Program-made: the position numbers and the translations under genes
Part shown: piece after piece, positions 35,670 through 45,058 of the stretch
Numbering within the stretch: the first letter of the stretch is position 1
Layout: each line of letters opens with the position of its first letter
Assembly: GCA_950106755.1 (NCBI GenBank)
Contig: OX467091.1
Span: 26,181,538 to 26,245,537 of the forward strand
Length of the DNA: 64,000 nucleotides
From: Climacium dendroides
Lineage: Eukaryota > Streptophyta > Bryopsida > Hypnales > Climaciaceae
Direction: 5' to 3'
Notes under the pieces: generated by a model
The model's database searches: none
What the model was told of the DNA's origin: nothing
What the model saw: the letters and a program-made list of their open reading frames with translations, nothing else

Positions 35670-37410
35670 GATCATGGATTCAGAATCCTCGAGAATGTGA
35701 ATGCATGAAATTCGATGGCTTCCCTATGCAATTGCATGAACTGATCATATGCTTCTTGCCCACATCCGCGTTCGGCAGTCTTACAAATCATCACGTTCAA
35801 CGTGAACACCTCACGATCCTCCATCCAGTCCAATACTAGCCGAGAATCAATGAAACTGGCACAATTTTCTAGACAGGTGGACAAGAGCAGTGCTCACACA
35901 GAAGTTCCGCTTGGAGGACTAGCCTGTGAACCTCATTCGCCTAGTCAAAAGCCCAAGCGCATTGGAATGGATTCAGATTTCACGCAAACGTGTATGCATT
36001 GGGTTCGAGGCCTCTATTTGCATTTGCATAAGCAGATTATATTCATCTGTCAACACCTCCCGATCCTACATCCGGTCCAGAACTAGCCGAGCATGAACCA
36101 ATGTCCTCAAACTTTCCATATATATGGACTACTGCATTGCCCACATGCAAATCTGACTCAAGTCCCACTTGGAGGACATGCCTGTGAACATCCTTCACCC
36201 ACTCCAGACCGCCGGCGCAGGAACATGGATTGAGAATGCTCGCATAAGTGAATGCATCGGGTTCGAGGCCTTTCTTTGCATTTGCATGAACAGTTCATAC
36301 ACCTCTTGCCCACATGCTCTGCAAGTCCTCCGCAAATTATACTCTATGAGAGCACGTCCTGTTCCTTCATCAGGTCGTGAAGTCGCCAAGCATCAATCAA
36401 TTTGCCACATGGATCTGAAATCTCAGGGAAAGCTCATAGACCATGACACTTCCAGAAGAGCCTCTTAATGCACTCCCGTTCCTAACTGAGAGCCCAAAAT
36501 CTAAAATCTTCAAACTGCAGAATCTAAGACAGGTATAGCAATGAGAATCCAACGACTGTTCGAAACACTCCAATTCCAGAAGCGTGTTCAAGCTGTCTTG
36601 ATTTCCAGATGAGAGCCCTTTCAATATGTGCGAATTCTATGAAATTATACCAATACAACGACTACAACTATTCAATACATATACGTTCAAAATGACTTTC
36701 CACTAAAGCGAACTTGTAGTCTGGCAACTGGATCCTGGTTAATTCTTTTGTACCTAATCCAAGATTTCGTTAAAGTTACGGTATTCCACAAACTTGGCAA
36801 TTTTACGTTCAGACCAGACGTTCAGACCATCCATACACTCTGAAGGACACAAGGAGGAGGAATAAAAATACGTTCAAACCATAATCATAAGACAAGAAGT
36901 ACCTGTGCTTCTAGTACTTTTTTCACAGATGCAGAACAACCGCCACAAGACATCCCCTGCAATATCCAGATTTGGCAAACAAATAATTGTCAATGAACAA
37001 AACCAATCCTCTGAACCAAGGGTAGGAACCAGAGGGCAGGAACATCCCCTGCAAGCTCTATACATAATATTGCAAGGTTTTATGATCCTGTTTTCCTATC
37101 ACCAAATCTTTGCAACTTTAACTGGAACCAACATGGAGAACAGACTTGTGAATGTTCTTCACCCACATCGAATTCGCTGCGCTTGAACATTGCTTCACAG
37201 TGCGAGCATCACTATCGACATTCCTTGCATTCGGTAAAACAGTTCGTATGCCTCTGTGCAACAGCCGTGTTTGGCAAGTGCATCAAATTATCACGGCCGA
37301 CGTGATTAGAACACGAACCTTCATGAGGTCAGAAACTCGAGCGTCATCCAAGCTCCCACATTTTACACAGGCCACGGGGCCACATGGTAATCTGATCAAC
37401 CTGATCCAGG
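35670..37410 (-). pseudogene. Captured pentatricopeptide-repeat (PPR) gene fragments
   Basis: Four decayed pieces on the minus strand show PLS-type PPR signatures. 35890-35680 contains RLVLDWMEDREVFTLNVMI and GCGQEAYDQFMQLHREAIEF. About 36060-35990 has LLMQMQIEASNPMH. About 36400-36195 has ACGQEVYELFMQMQRKASNP. About 37400-37160 has EAYELFYRMQGM. PPR proteins normally edit or process organelle RNA; these pieces cannot. The consensus resembles the long PPR families of non-seed plants. They lie in intron 2 of the cargo gene and look like host sequence captured by the transposon, then degraded. Confidence 0.7.
36902..36956 (-). pseudogene. Captured exon of a chloroplast copper ATPase HMA domain (PAA1/HMA6-like)
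   Basis: In complement, a TATTGCAG acceptor is followed by GMSCGGCSASVKKVLEAQ and a GTACTT donor. The CGGC core, with ASVKK and LE(A/S)Q around it, is the metal-binding loop of the N-terminal heavy-metal-associated domain in plant PAA-type Cu-transporting P-type ATPases. No other part of the ATPase is seen nearby, so it is a single captured exon in intron 2 of the cargo gene. It lies on the same strand as that gene and could be spliced into its transcripts. Confidence 0.6.
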
Positions 37411-37456
37411 CCTCACCCATGCTTGATGTGTCGATCTCCTGGAGCCCTTTGAGTTG

Positions 37457-38221
37457 CCTCGGCGCCGAGGAAGGATTTCAGCAGTTGAATAAAATTTGGG
37501 ATCACAAGTTGAAGATGAGATACATCAAATGATAGCAGCCCGCCAAACTGCCTCGGCGCCGAGGATGCCTTCTGGATCTCGAAACATTTTGAAACCACAC
37601 CATAGAACTTGGACGGACAGGTGAAGTCCACCGAGCAGGGACAAATAGAAGCAAGTAAAACTTATTTTGAAGCGACCCTCCGAACTGCCTCGGCGCCGAG
37701 GATGCCTTCTGGATCTCGAAACATTTTGAAACCACACCGTAGAACATGGACGGACAGGTGAAGTCCACCGAGCAGGGACAAATAGAAGCGGGTAAAACTT
37801 ATTTTGAAGAGGCCCTTCGAACTGCCTCGGCGCCGAGGATGCCTTTCGGATATCGAAGTTTTTTTATAACACACCGTACATCTTCGTCAGACAGCATTTG
37901 TCCAGCGAGCAGGGACAAATGAAATGCAGTAATACGAACATTGAGCAGGCCCTCCGGACTGCCTCGGCGCCGAAGATGCCTTCCGGGTCCCGCAAACTTT
38001 TGGAAACCACACCGTACATCTTCGTCGGACAGCATTTGTCCAGTGAGCAGGGACAATGGAAAGGCGGTAATACTAACATTCAGCAGGCCCTCCGAACTGC
38101 CTCGGCGCCGAGGATTCCTTCCGGGTCCCGAAATTTTTTGAATACACCGTACATCTTCTTCGGACAGCTGAAGTTCTAGTCCACCGAATAGGGAAGCCCG
38201 CTCTTTGCCTCGGCGCCGAGG
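37457..38221. repeat. 137-bp tandem array centred on palindrome CCTCGGCGCCGAGG
   Basis: The palindrome starts at 37457, 37551, 37688, 37825, 37962, 38100 and 38208. Spacings are 94, 137, 137, 137, 138 and 108 bp, so four full-length units lie between partial ones. Units share a GCTCGGTGGACTTCACCTGT-type segment (complement) or, in the right half, a GACAGCATTTGTCC segment. G+C is far above the element's average. The array lies in intron 2 of the cargo gene. The minus-strand frames running through it (GILGAEAVRR repeats) are artefacts of the array. Confidence 0.92.
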
Positions 38222-39535
38222 CGTCATTTCCGTAGAACCCTAAACCTCGCGGGCATCGTGAACTTCGTAAAAGCTTACGCAAATCGGAATTGGGTGCCTA
38301 CTTCTTGCGGCCAGTACAAAATGGTCTGAATTTTAGCGTTTCGACCTAAAAAGAGTGGGAGGAAATTGCAAACCTGATGTCCCGTGGAGAGATTGGAAAC
38401 CACGTGATCTTCATTACTTTCGCTTCCATCTGCAATGCTTCTTGTCTCTCCCAGAGCCGCTCTCCTCGTGGCTGGCCTTCTACCCATCGTCTTCTCAACC
38501 TGCACAAATACCCTAAAACCCCTGTTATTTCAAGTCTTTCGGAACCGCAACAAGTGGAAGTGTGAATGAATTGCACAGAATGAACAAATTTCAAATAGGA
38601 TGCCAAATGGGGACTTGCCCACTATCGGAGCTCACAGAGTCGAAATCGAAAAGTGTCAACCACATTACTTTAACCTAAACTCGAAATCGAAAACCTCATG
38701 CATGAGGTTGAAGTGCCTCTATGCAGGTTCACCACTACCTGGACAGCCGACAGGCGTGCTCCAAGCCAGAGGCGGGGTTCCTTACGTCTGTATACTCTCC
38801 CGTACATACTGAACTGGTATTTGTACAAGTATGCCAAGATTTCCGTTAATACTCAAGCAGGTCAGGCTCCCATTTATATTCAAGCAGTATGTGTTATGCG
38901 ATAGGCACATTCAGATTAGGCAATGCTATTTGTTTATTATTGGAAGGTAGAAGTTGCATTACAAAATCTTACGACCTTAATTTTCTGTCCTATTCATGAA
39001 GTCTTCTGTTAATACCAAAAATGTCATAAATAATGCATTTAAACTGTTGTAGTTTGTATCTTGAAAGTAGGAATATTTTGCTATACTGTCAACTTTTTTT
39101 ACATAATGTAAGGCACATTCCACAAATTCGAGCGGATGCAATTTGGTACAATCTAGATTTAAACTGGACTGGTTGATTTCTGAATACTAAGTAATTATTC
39201 TCTAGAATATAATATTTGAAATAAAAAGCATTCCATGATAAACTTACACTTAAAATTGGCTTATATCCCTGAGTGGATAAGTCCTTCAGGGTCACCTTCA
39301 CTTTCAAATCCTCCTGTAAGCTTCCTTCATTTCTATCATAAACATCTTTCTTGATATAATTCAAGATGCAAGTGGTATTTGGAGGTGTTACCTTTTTCCG
39401 TAAACCAATCTTCTCTCGTACCGCCTGCGCCCGTTGCAATTCCTTACGGGATGAAAAGAATAGCTTTCTTCTCTTTCTCCGCTTTCTCAAATTATATGGA
39501 GGACTACTCTCACTTATAACCTTTTCAACACGCAT

Positions 39536-40395
39536 GAGACTAGCAGATCATAATACAAAGAATTTATACAAAGTGGGTAGGAATAGGAGAAAAAAATAAA
39601 GTTAACATTCTAATTAGCACTAGTCACTCATTCTAACGCATGACCTAAACACCTAAATCTTCTACATAATGCTTTCACAAGAATGGCTGAACCTTATATC
39701 TGTACATGCTGTTATAGGGAATCCAAACATATTTTCGGTTGGTATTCAAATTTAAAATTTGAAAGCTTGCTAGACTAATCGTTAAACTACTATCTCTAAA
39801 TATTTGTCAGATCCTATCTATAAAATACTCCATAACGGCACAAAGTATAGAAAAATTTATTGTTTGAAATCAATTGTGTATCCAGTACATTTTGATTTTA
39901 TAGATATGGTAGATAACCTGTACAATTTGAAATAGATGTTATATCTCCTAATTGAAGATGAAATTTTGGGCTTTCTAAATCTTTTTTATGCTTTCAATAA
40001 ATTAATGTATGTCCACGAAGTAGCCGTTTTAATGTCCCTCTTAAATGAGTCATTAGTGAATGTATATGTTGAGATTAGTTGAAATTTAAGTTACAAGACT
40101 TCCTACAAGGACAAGAATGGGAGTTATTAACAATAGTATATACATAATATTTGCACAATCTTAATGGATCCAAGATCTATAACAATGAAATCTTATTACT
40201 TCAATTATATTACACTTGAGTTTATGAGTTTGCTCAGAGATACGGCTCTCTCTCAACGATTTTAATTTAAAATAATATTTACATAAAACATATTCATACA
40301 TTAAATAGAAGTTGAAACTCATTCAATCCTTCTCTAATCTCTACTGACTACCTCTTGTAAGCGTCTCATTGTTGTTCTTCTTTCTTTTTCACTCA
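39536..40395. promoter_or_regulatory. Divergent promoter region between the two TE genes
   Basis: This 860-bp AT-rich gap separates the start codons of the minus-strand cargo gene and the plus-strand transposase, so both promoters must lie in it unless there are distant 5' exons. A TATAAAAT at about 39818 and other AT-rich boxes are present, but none can be singled out. None of the GC palindromes lies here. Confidence 0.5.
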
Positions 40396-43300
40396 ATGGC
40401 CTCCATTCGAGCGGATGGCCATGAGATTCCACTAGTTCTTCCTCTTGGGCCCGAAGGATATGCTGTATTGTCTTTACACCTTCTTCATGTGCGATTTGGT
40501 TTTCTCGAATCTAGTATATATGTTGAAGAAGAAGTCATGTCTGAGGATGGGCGCTTGAAGGAGTATATACATATGTTAAAATTAGAACTCCAAACCGATC
40601 ATGTGTGGCACCTTCGGCAAGGTCGCTACAGAGCTTATGGATTGTTGTCTCCTGTTTTCAATGCTACCACTTAAATATTACCTCGCCAGTCGGACCCCTC
40701 TACTGTGAATATGCCTCCTGCTCGACATACCAGTAGTATTTCTCAGGATCGTGATCATGTTTTAAATGCTAGTACACCTATTCCACTTATGCGTGTAAAG
40801 CAAGAAGTCAATGGCCCCATTATAGATCTCTCTAGTGAATCTGAGGGAGAGTCTCCGAGCCAGGCAAGTATTCTGGCATCTGTGCCTGTTATAGTCCCTA
40901 ATGATGTCTTCAAGACATCTTCCGGTATATACCAAACGCCAGCAAGTAGTCCTTCTTTGTCTACGCATTCTCGCCCGCCAACATATCCAAATAGTACAGC
41001 CTCGGTTAGTATTGTTGGTTGCTTGCGTAAACTTGCAACCATTCGTAAGTCTAGGAACGAAATTGCTGCTTTGGACTACAATTCCTTGGTCCACCACAAA
41101 GTACAGTATCTGCCCGTCGACTTCAATGGGGATTTGTTATTTGAGTTTCCTTCCCTTCGTGTCTCGTCCTCCTCATCTTCTGGTGGAAATCTACAGGGGA
41201 TGGATAAAAAATACGATGGTCATGCTTGGTGTCGGACCATGACCTCCAATATCCACAATGAAGATGGTTTGAAGTTTAGAAAATCCTGTTGTGCAGGCCA
41301 TCTTATCTGTAATAATTCTGAGTGTGATTATTTGAAGCGATTCTCGAAGCCCAATGAGACGGAGTGGTGTGGTTATACTCCCACCCCGTTCTATGTTGGC
41401 ACTAATCCTCCGAAGGATTCATGTCTTTTGTGCAAGATATGCAAGAGTTCACCCGATTGTATTAGTACTTGTGATGCTAGAATCTATTACATCCACAATG
41501 ATACTGCTTTCATGACCCAAGCGTGCATTCACTTAGGTAATCATATGCATCCTGTAGCTTCTGGAACATGTAGAGAGGCTGTAGATACTATTTCAGGTCT
41601 CATTGCATGTGAGGTGGCCAAAACTCCGACTGCAACCAACTCAGCCATTGCCTTGGCAGCAAGTAAGCAATTTCTAGACAACCACCTTATACACAATGGT
41701 GAAGGCCCTATGGAGATGTTGCAAGGAAAATCGTTAGAGGATGTTATGGATAGGTTCCAGAGACTGAGTTCACCTAACATCCGAAACGTTATTACTTCGT
41801 TTCGTAGCACTGGGAAAAATGGGGTCATAGATAGCATCATGAATATGAAACGGAATTTGAAGTTTGAATACATTCATGATAGTGTGTTCCCTGGACAAGG
41901 AAAGGAGAAGGTATACTTATTCAAAATGTTGGTAGAAGGACCTGGTAGTGGAGTGGATTTGGTAAGGCGCATGCAACCGGGTGGAGACTTGGAAAATGCA
42001 TGGCTCATGTTCGACCACGTCAAGTGTGTGAAGGATTGGACAACCATGGCGTGCCACGTTTATGACACGAATTGCAGAAAGGTGATGACAATTGCTGTCT
42101 GTGACATGCAATCTGAAGACACCGAGATTCAAACTATTATGTGGAGGTTATTAAATGATGTCATGGTTCGGAATGGTATATCAAATACGAACTTCAAGGG
42201 CTTCATGGCTGATAGTGCACAAGCCAATTGGAATGTTGTTCGCATCGTATATGGTTCAGGGGATTCCAAAATAGAGATGGTGAACCGTGAGCGAACTTGT
42301 TTGTTGCATTGGAGTACATCATTGCATCGCCATACACAAAAGCTCATCAAACCAGATTTACAACACCAACATACTCGTCTTTGCAAGCAATATAAGGATT
42401 CCAAGACTATGGAGGAAGCAGAGATGCGATATCTAGCGATTCGTTCTTGGTGGCTTTCATCCGGAGCAGCCTCAGAAGATGGTTTGCGTGAATTGGAATT
42501 GTGGCTTGCGTTCTGGCACTTCCGATATCGCCAATGGGGTGGCTTCATGCAAATGATATTTTCATCATTCCTTATTTTTAGTATTATATATACCGTTGAA
42601 GTTCACTTACATTTTATATTGCCTTCTCCAAAGGTGAACTTGTTTTTTTTTTCTTGCATAAAGAACTATCAAGGAAAGATGAAATTCTGATTTGTATATA
42701 GAGTAAGTGTCGTGACCCTCAAGAACGAGGTCGAATTCTCGCCTCGGCACCGAGGTGAGATTTTACCTACGAATCAAATGAAGTTTATGGTGGTCAGCTT
42801 GTATTGAAAGTGCGTCATTAATTTGTTGTGGGATTCTTTTTTGACTTTGAATGCACATTTTATTTTCTCCAGGATTTGAATCTCGAAGAGATGGCAGACA
42901 TGCCATCATGCAACTTATCCGAAACAGTTCATAATAGATGGTTGCAACAATCGGGTAATCGAGGTAATGATTTGTTTGCTGCCACCTGTGATGATTGCAT
43001 TCGCGCCTTCATACAGATGACAAATTATCGAGCTTTCTTAAACGGCACAACATCAAGGTCGGGGCCATCAAAAGAGGAGTTGAAATTAAGAGGTGCGAGA
43101 CGCAGCGGGGACCCAAAGAAGATTGCAGAGGCGATAAATGGTCTCCCTTACCTCAGTGACGTTGGAACCCGTATTCCACATTTGGAAGGCGAAGAGGTGT
43201 TTGGTAGTAGTAAATGCAAGCTTGATGTCCCTATTGGTTCTGATGGTGATTCTCATCGTCTAGACAAGGTCAACTTCTCTCAACTAAGAGTGCAAAGGCG

Positions 43301-44279
43301 ATCAACTTCTACACCTGCTGTTCTCTGCAATGAACTTGGCATGGCAGCTTCCTCTACACCTGCACCACATGTCGCAACTGCAATGGAAAGTGATTGTGAC
43401 ATTTCACAATGGCATATTGCTAGACTATCCCATAAATCTAGCTGCAAATGTCATGCCCAACAAAGAGGTACGAATATCCGTTGTGTTGCCAAAATAGCTA
43501 AGGGTTCTAAAAGCACACCAGCTCCAACGTATCGTGGTCGCAAGAAACAATATGGTGGAAACAAGGAGATCGTCACTAACTTCTGGTTTTGTTCTGACGA
43601 TATTGAACGATGTGTACGAGGCTCTAAACGTGCTTGGGTAATTGACTGGCCTCAAGTACCAGACGTCTGGCCTGTCCTAACTGATACCAACTTAACCCGC
43701 CAAGAAACCCTACTACTGCAAGAAGCCAACTTTCAACTCCAAGAACGACCTCCTATGTCACCTCGTCGTTTATTTACAATGTCAAATGTTTTCATAGCAG
43801 TCTATTACGATCAACCTAGCCCTGTGAATGCGGATACATATCCATCAACCCAAAGGAGCAAGGCAATTCGACGTATTGCAAACGCTCCGACTATAGAGCA
43901 TCGCAATAATTGGGAGAGTGCTAGTAATGTTAAAAGAATGATTTTGGGAGTAACCATGCTCCCCTTTCCCAGACTTGGAGCCATAATCTCCCTTCAATCT
44001 GGAACAGAGCCCACACAGAAGGTTTATAGAATCACACTTGGCATGTACTCCGAGTGTACTTGTCCCAATTTTATAGACATGGCTGTTTCAGCAATTGGGG
44101 ACCGACATCAGTATGTCAATTGCAAGCACCTTTACTACTTATTTCGTTACTTTTGCAAAATGAATCCTATAGATGATAAGTTCATACATTCTCCAAGCTT
44201 CAGTTTCAATGAAGTGAAGCTTCTTCTCATTAGGTCTGGTATAATCAAGACTTCGACTGAGAATCTTGAACGTATCTAG
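40396..44279 (+). pseudogene. SWIM-finger DDE transposase of the giant TE (one in-frame stop)
   Basis: Two exons, 40396-42633 and 42873-44279 (donor AAG/GTGAAC, acceptor CTCCAG, phase 0), encode 1,215 codons. The ATG at 40396 is the first in frame. A TAA at 40672-40674 interrupts codon 93, after which the same frame continues; CAA-to-TAA would explain it. Features: a VKQE sumoylation-type site and a PIIDLSSESEGE SUMO-interacting-type motif near residues 133-150; a Cys/His-rich domain (about 275-385, ending HLGNHMHPV), comparable to the WRKY-GCM1 finger of Mutator transposases; likely catalytic Asp540 (MFDHVK) and Asp606 (FMADSAQAN), with an acidic candidate near 694-700; and a SWIM finger C1141-x-C1143...C1163-x-H1165. 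The last 27 residues of exon 1 are oddly hydrophobic, so a cryptic donor may be in use. Confidence 0.88.
42742..42755. promoter_or_regulatory. Palindrome CCTCGGCACCGAGG in the transposase intron
   Basis: One base off the array palindrome and about 4.5 kb from the array, inside the only intron of the transposase gene. This places the same candidate binding site in both genes of the element. Confidence 0.6.
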
Positions 44280-44544
44280 AAACCACAGAGTGTTTCAGTA
44301 ATTGACATTTGAGAGTGAAAGAGTTTAGATTGTAGTTAAATATGTAGCTGAAGGAGTATTTTTTTTTCAATTGGCCAAATATTGTATTTGCCAACATATT
44401 TAATATACCCTATTTTCACTTTCCATTTGAATTTACTATACTTCATTTTTTTTCTATTATATATTCTTTTGACATCTTAAAAACTAACTAGAACCAAAAA
44501 TTCTCCAAAAACTGTACGTTACCTAAAATTATAGGTCTACAGTC
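44280..44544. other. 3' flank of the transposase gene
   Basis: AT-rich, probably including the 3' untranslated region. No further gene lies before the right inverted repeat. Confidence 0.5.
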
Positions 44545-44774
44545 CTAGTTTCCACGATAATGGGTCCTCATTCATTGTTCCACGGTAATAGGTGATTTGA
44601 TTTACTTAAAATAAAATAAAATAAATTACAAATTTTATTTTTAGAAATATTTTTTATTTTAATAAAATAATAATAATTTTCGTTGCCAATGCTCACATAA
44701 TCTGCTTACTGCTCACATAACCGTGCTCGCAGCTCACAAGCTCGTGCTCGCAAGCTCACAATCTAGCACCGCTG
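44545..44774 (-). repeat. Right terminal inverted repeat of giant TE
   Basis: Read in complement, it begins CAGCGGTGCTAGATTGTGAG, with GAGCTTGYGAGCACGAGC-type units to about 44700. TCCACGATAATGGGT and TTCCACGGTAATAGGTG lie farther in. It is imperfect relative to the left end, which suggests an older element or fast-evolving ends. Confidence 0.85.
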
Positions 44775-44784
44775 TCTTTTATAG
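44775..44784. repeat. Target site duplication, right copy
   Basis: TCTTTTATAG, identical to 29911-29920. After it the sequence continues as copy B of the 0.8-kb repeat (TATTTACCATTGCATATG). Confidence 0.93.
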
Positions 44785-45058
44785 TATTTACCATTGCATA
44801 TGTTTCATTCATCATTCATTAAATTTCTATTGTACATTTCACTATATGCTTACTTATAAAAAAAATTATACAAAGATTTTAGTCGTTTTTATTTGAAGAT
44901 TTATTGAAATTTTTGTTCTACATTCTATCTAATACATAAAAATTCTTATAAAATTCTAATGATGAATGTGTAGCATAGCAAGCGCCAACTACTCTCATAT
45001 TACTAAAATCATAAGTCCTTCTGTAATATCACAAATGCTACCATTAATACTAGGGGCT

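Larger units (their letters stand above)
30892..39535 (-). pseudogene. ParB-like / DNA N4-N6 methyltransferase-like fusion protein (TE cargo, two stops)
   Basis: Twelve exons: 39535-39248, 38499-38374, 35214-34571, 34478-34289, 34201-34007, 33912-33697, 33573-33338, 33231-32547, 32450-32103, 31903-31624, 31519-31309, 31162-30892. Every border is GT-AG and every phase fits, giving 1,230 codons. Residues 1-138 are basic (RKRRKRRK) and unknown. About 205-350 is ParB/Srx-like, with FFVCDGNHKLMAW at about 300. About 690-780 is a Lys/Glu-rich coiled coil ending KKGRKRK. About 880-1090 resembles a beta-class methyltransferase: DLIIGDMPED where DPPY is expected, a KDPRLLQMLI block, and DCTVATG...LGRHIIALEFD where the SAM loop is expected. 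The catalytic motifs are degenerate, so enzyme activity is doubtful. In-frame TAGs at 34921-34923 and about 33446-33448 each fit a CAG-to-TAG change. It may act on the element's own chromatin or DNA; that role is inference. Confidence 0.85.
29921..44774. mobile_element. Giant Mutator-like DNA transposon, 14,854 bp, with ParB-methyltransferase cargo
   Basis: The ends are CAGGGTTGCTATTTTGTGAG at left and, in complement, CAGCGGTGCTAGATTGTGAG at right, both followed by arrays of GTGAGC hexamers and, farther in, by inverted pairs of CCTATAATCGTGGA-like motifs (about 30035, 30095; 44550, 44580). A perfect 10-bp duplication (TCTTTTATAG) flanks it. Length 9-11 bp duplications and long inverted ends fit Mutator-like elements. 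It holds a plus-strand SWIM transposase, a divergent minus-strand 12-exon gene for a ParB-like/DNA-methyltransferase-like protein, and a 3.2-kb intron with a 137-bp tandem array and captured host gene pieces. In-frame stops in both genes suggest this copy is no longer autonomous. Confidence 0.92.
29327..44993 (+). mobile_element. 0.8-kb ACTAG-ended repeat, copy B (split by giant TE)
   Basis: The left part is 29327-29920 and the right part 44785-44993, together about 0.8 kb, matching copy A in order. They are separated by the 14,854-bp transposon plus one copy of the 10-bp target duplication. A 53-bp spacer (CATACTACTAAAATCATAAA...) separates A from B, and a 65-bp version separates B from C, so A, B and C are head-to-tail units. 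Confidence 0.8.

Noticed and set aside
37457..38221. CRISPR array
   Set aside because: Repeats are contiguous 137-bp units with no unique spacers, in a eukaryotic intron.
37413..38282. Several overlapping minus-strand frames with a repeated GILGAEAVRR peptide
   Set aside because: They follow the 137-bp array (not divisible by three, so frames shift from unit to unit) and sit in an intron.
29921..44774. Bacterial or phage contamination as the source of the ParB-methyltransferase gene
   Set aside because: The gene has 11 GT-AG introns, AT-rich plant-like context, and lies inside an element with plant host sequence on both sides.
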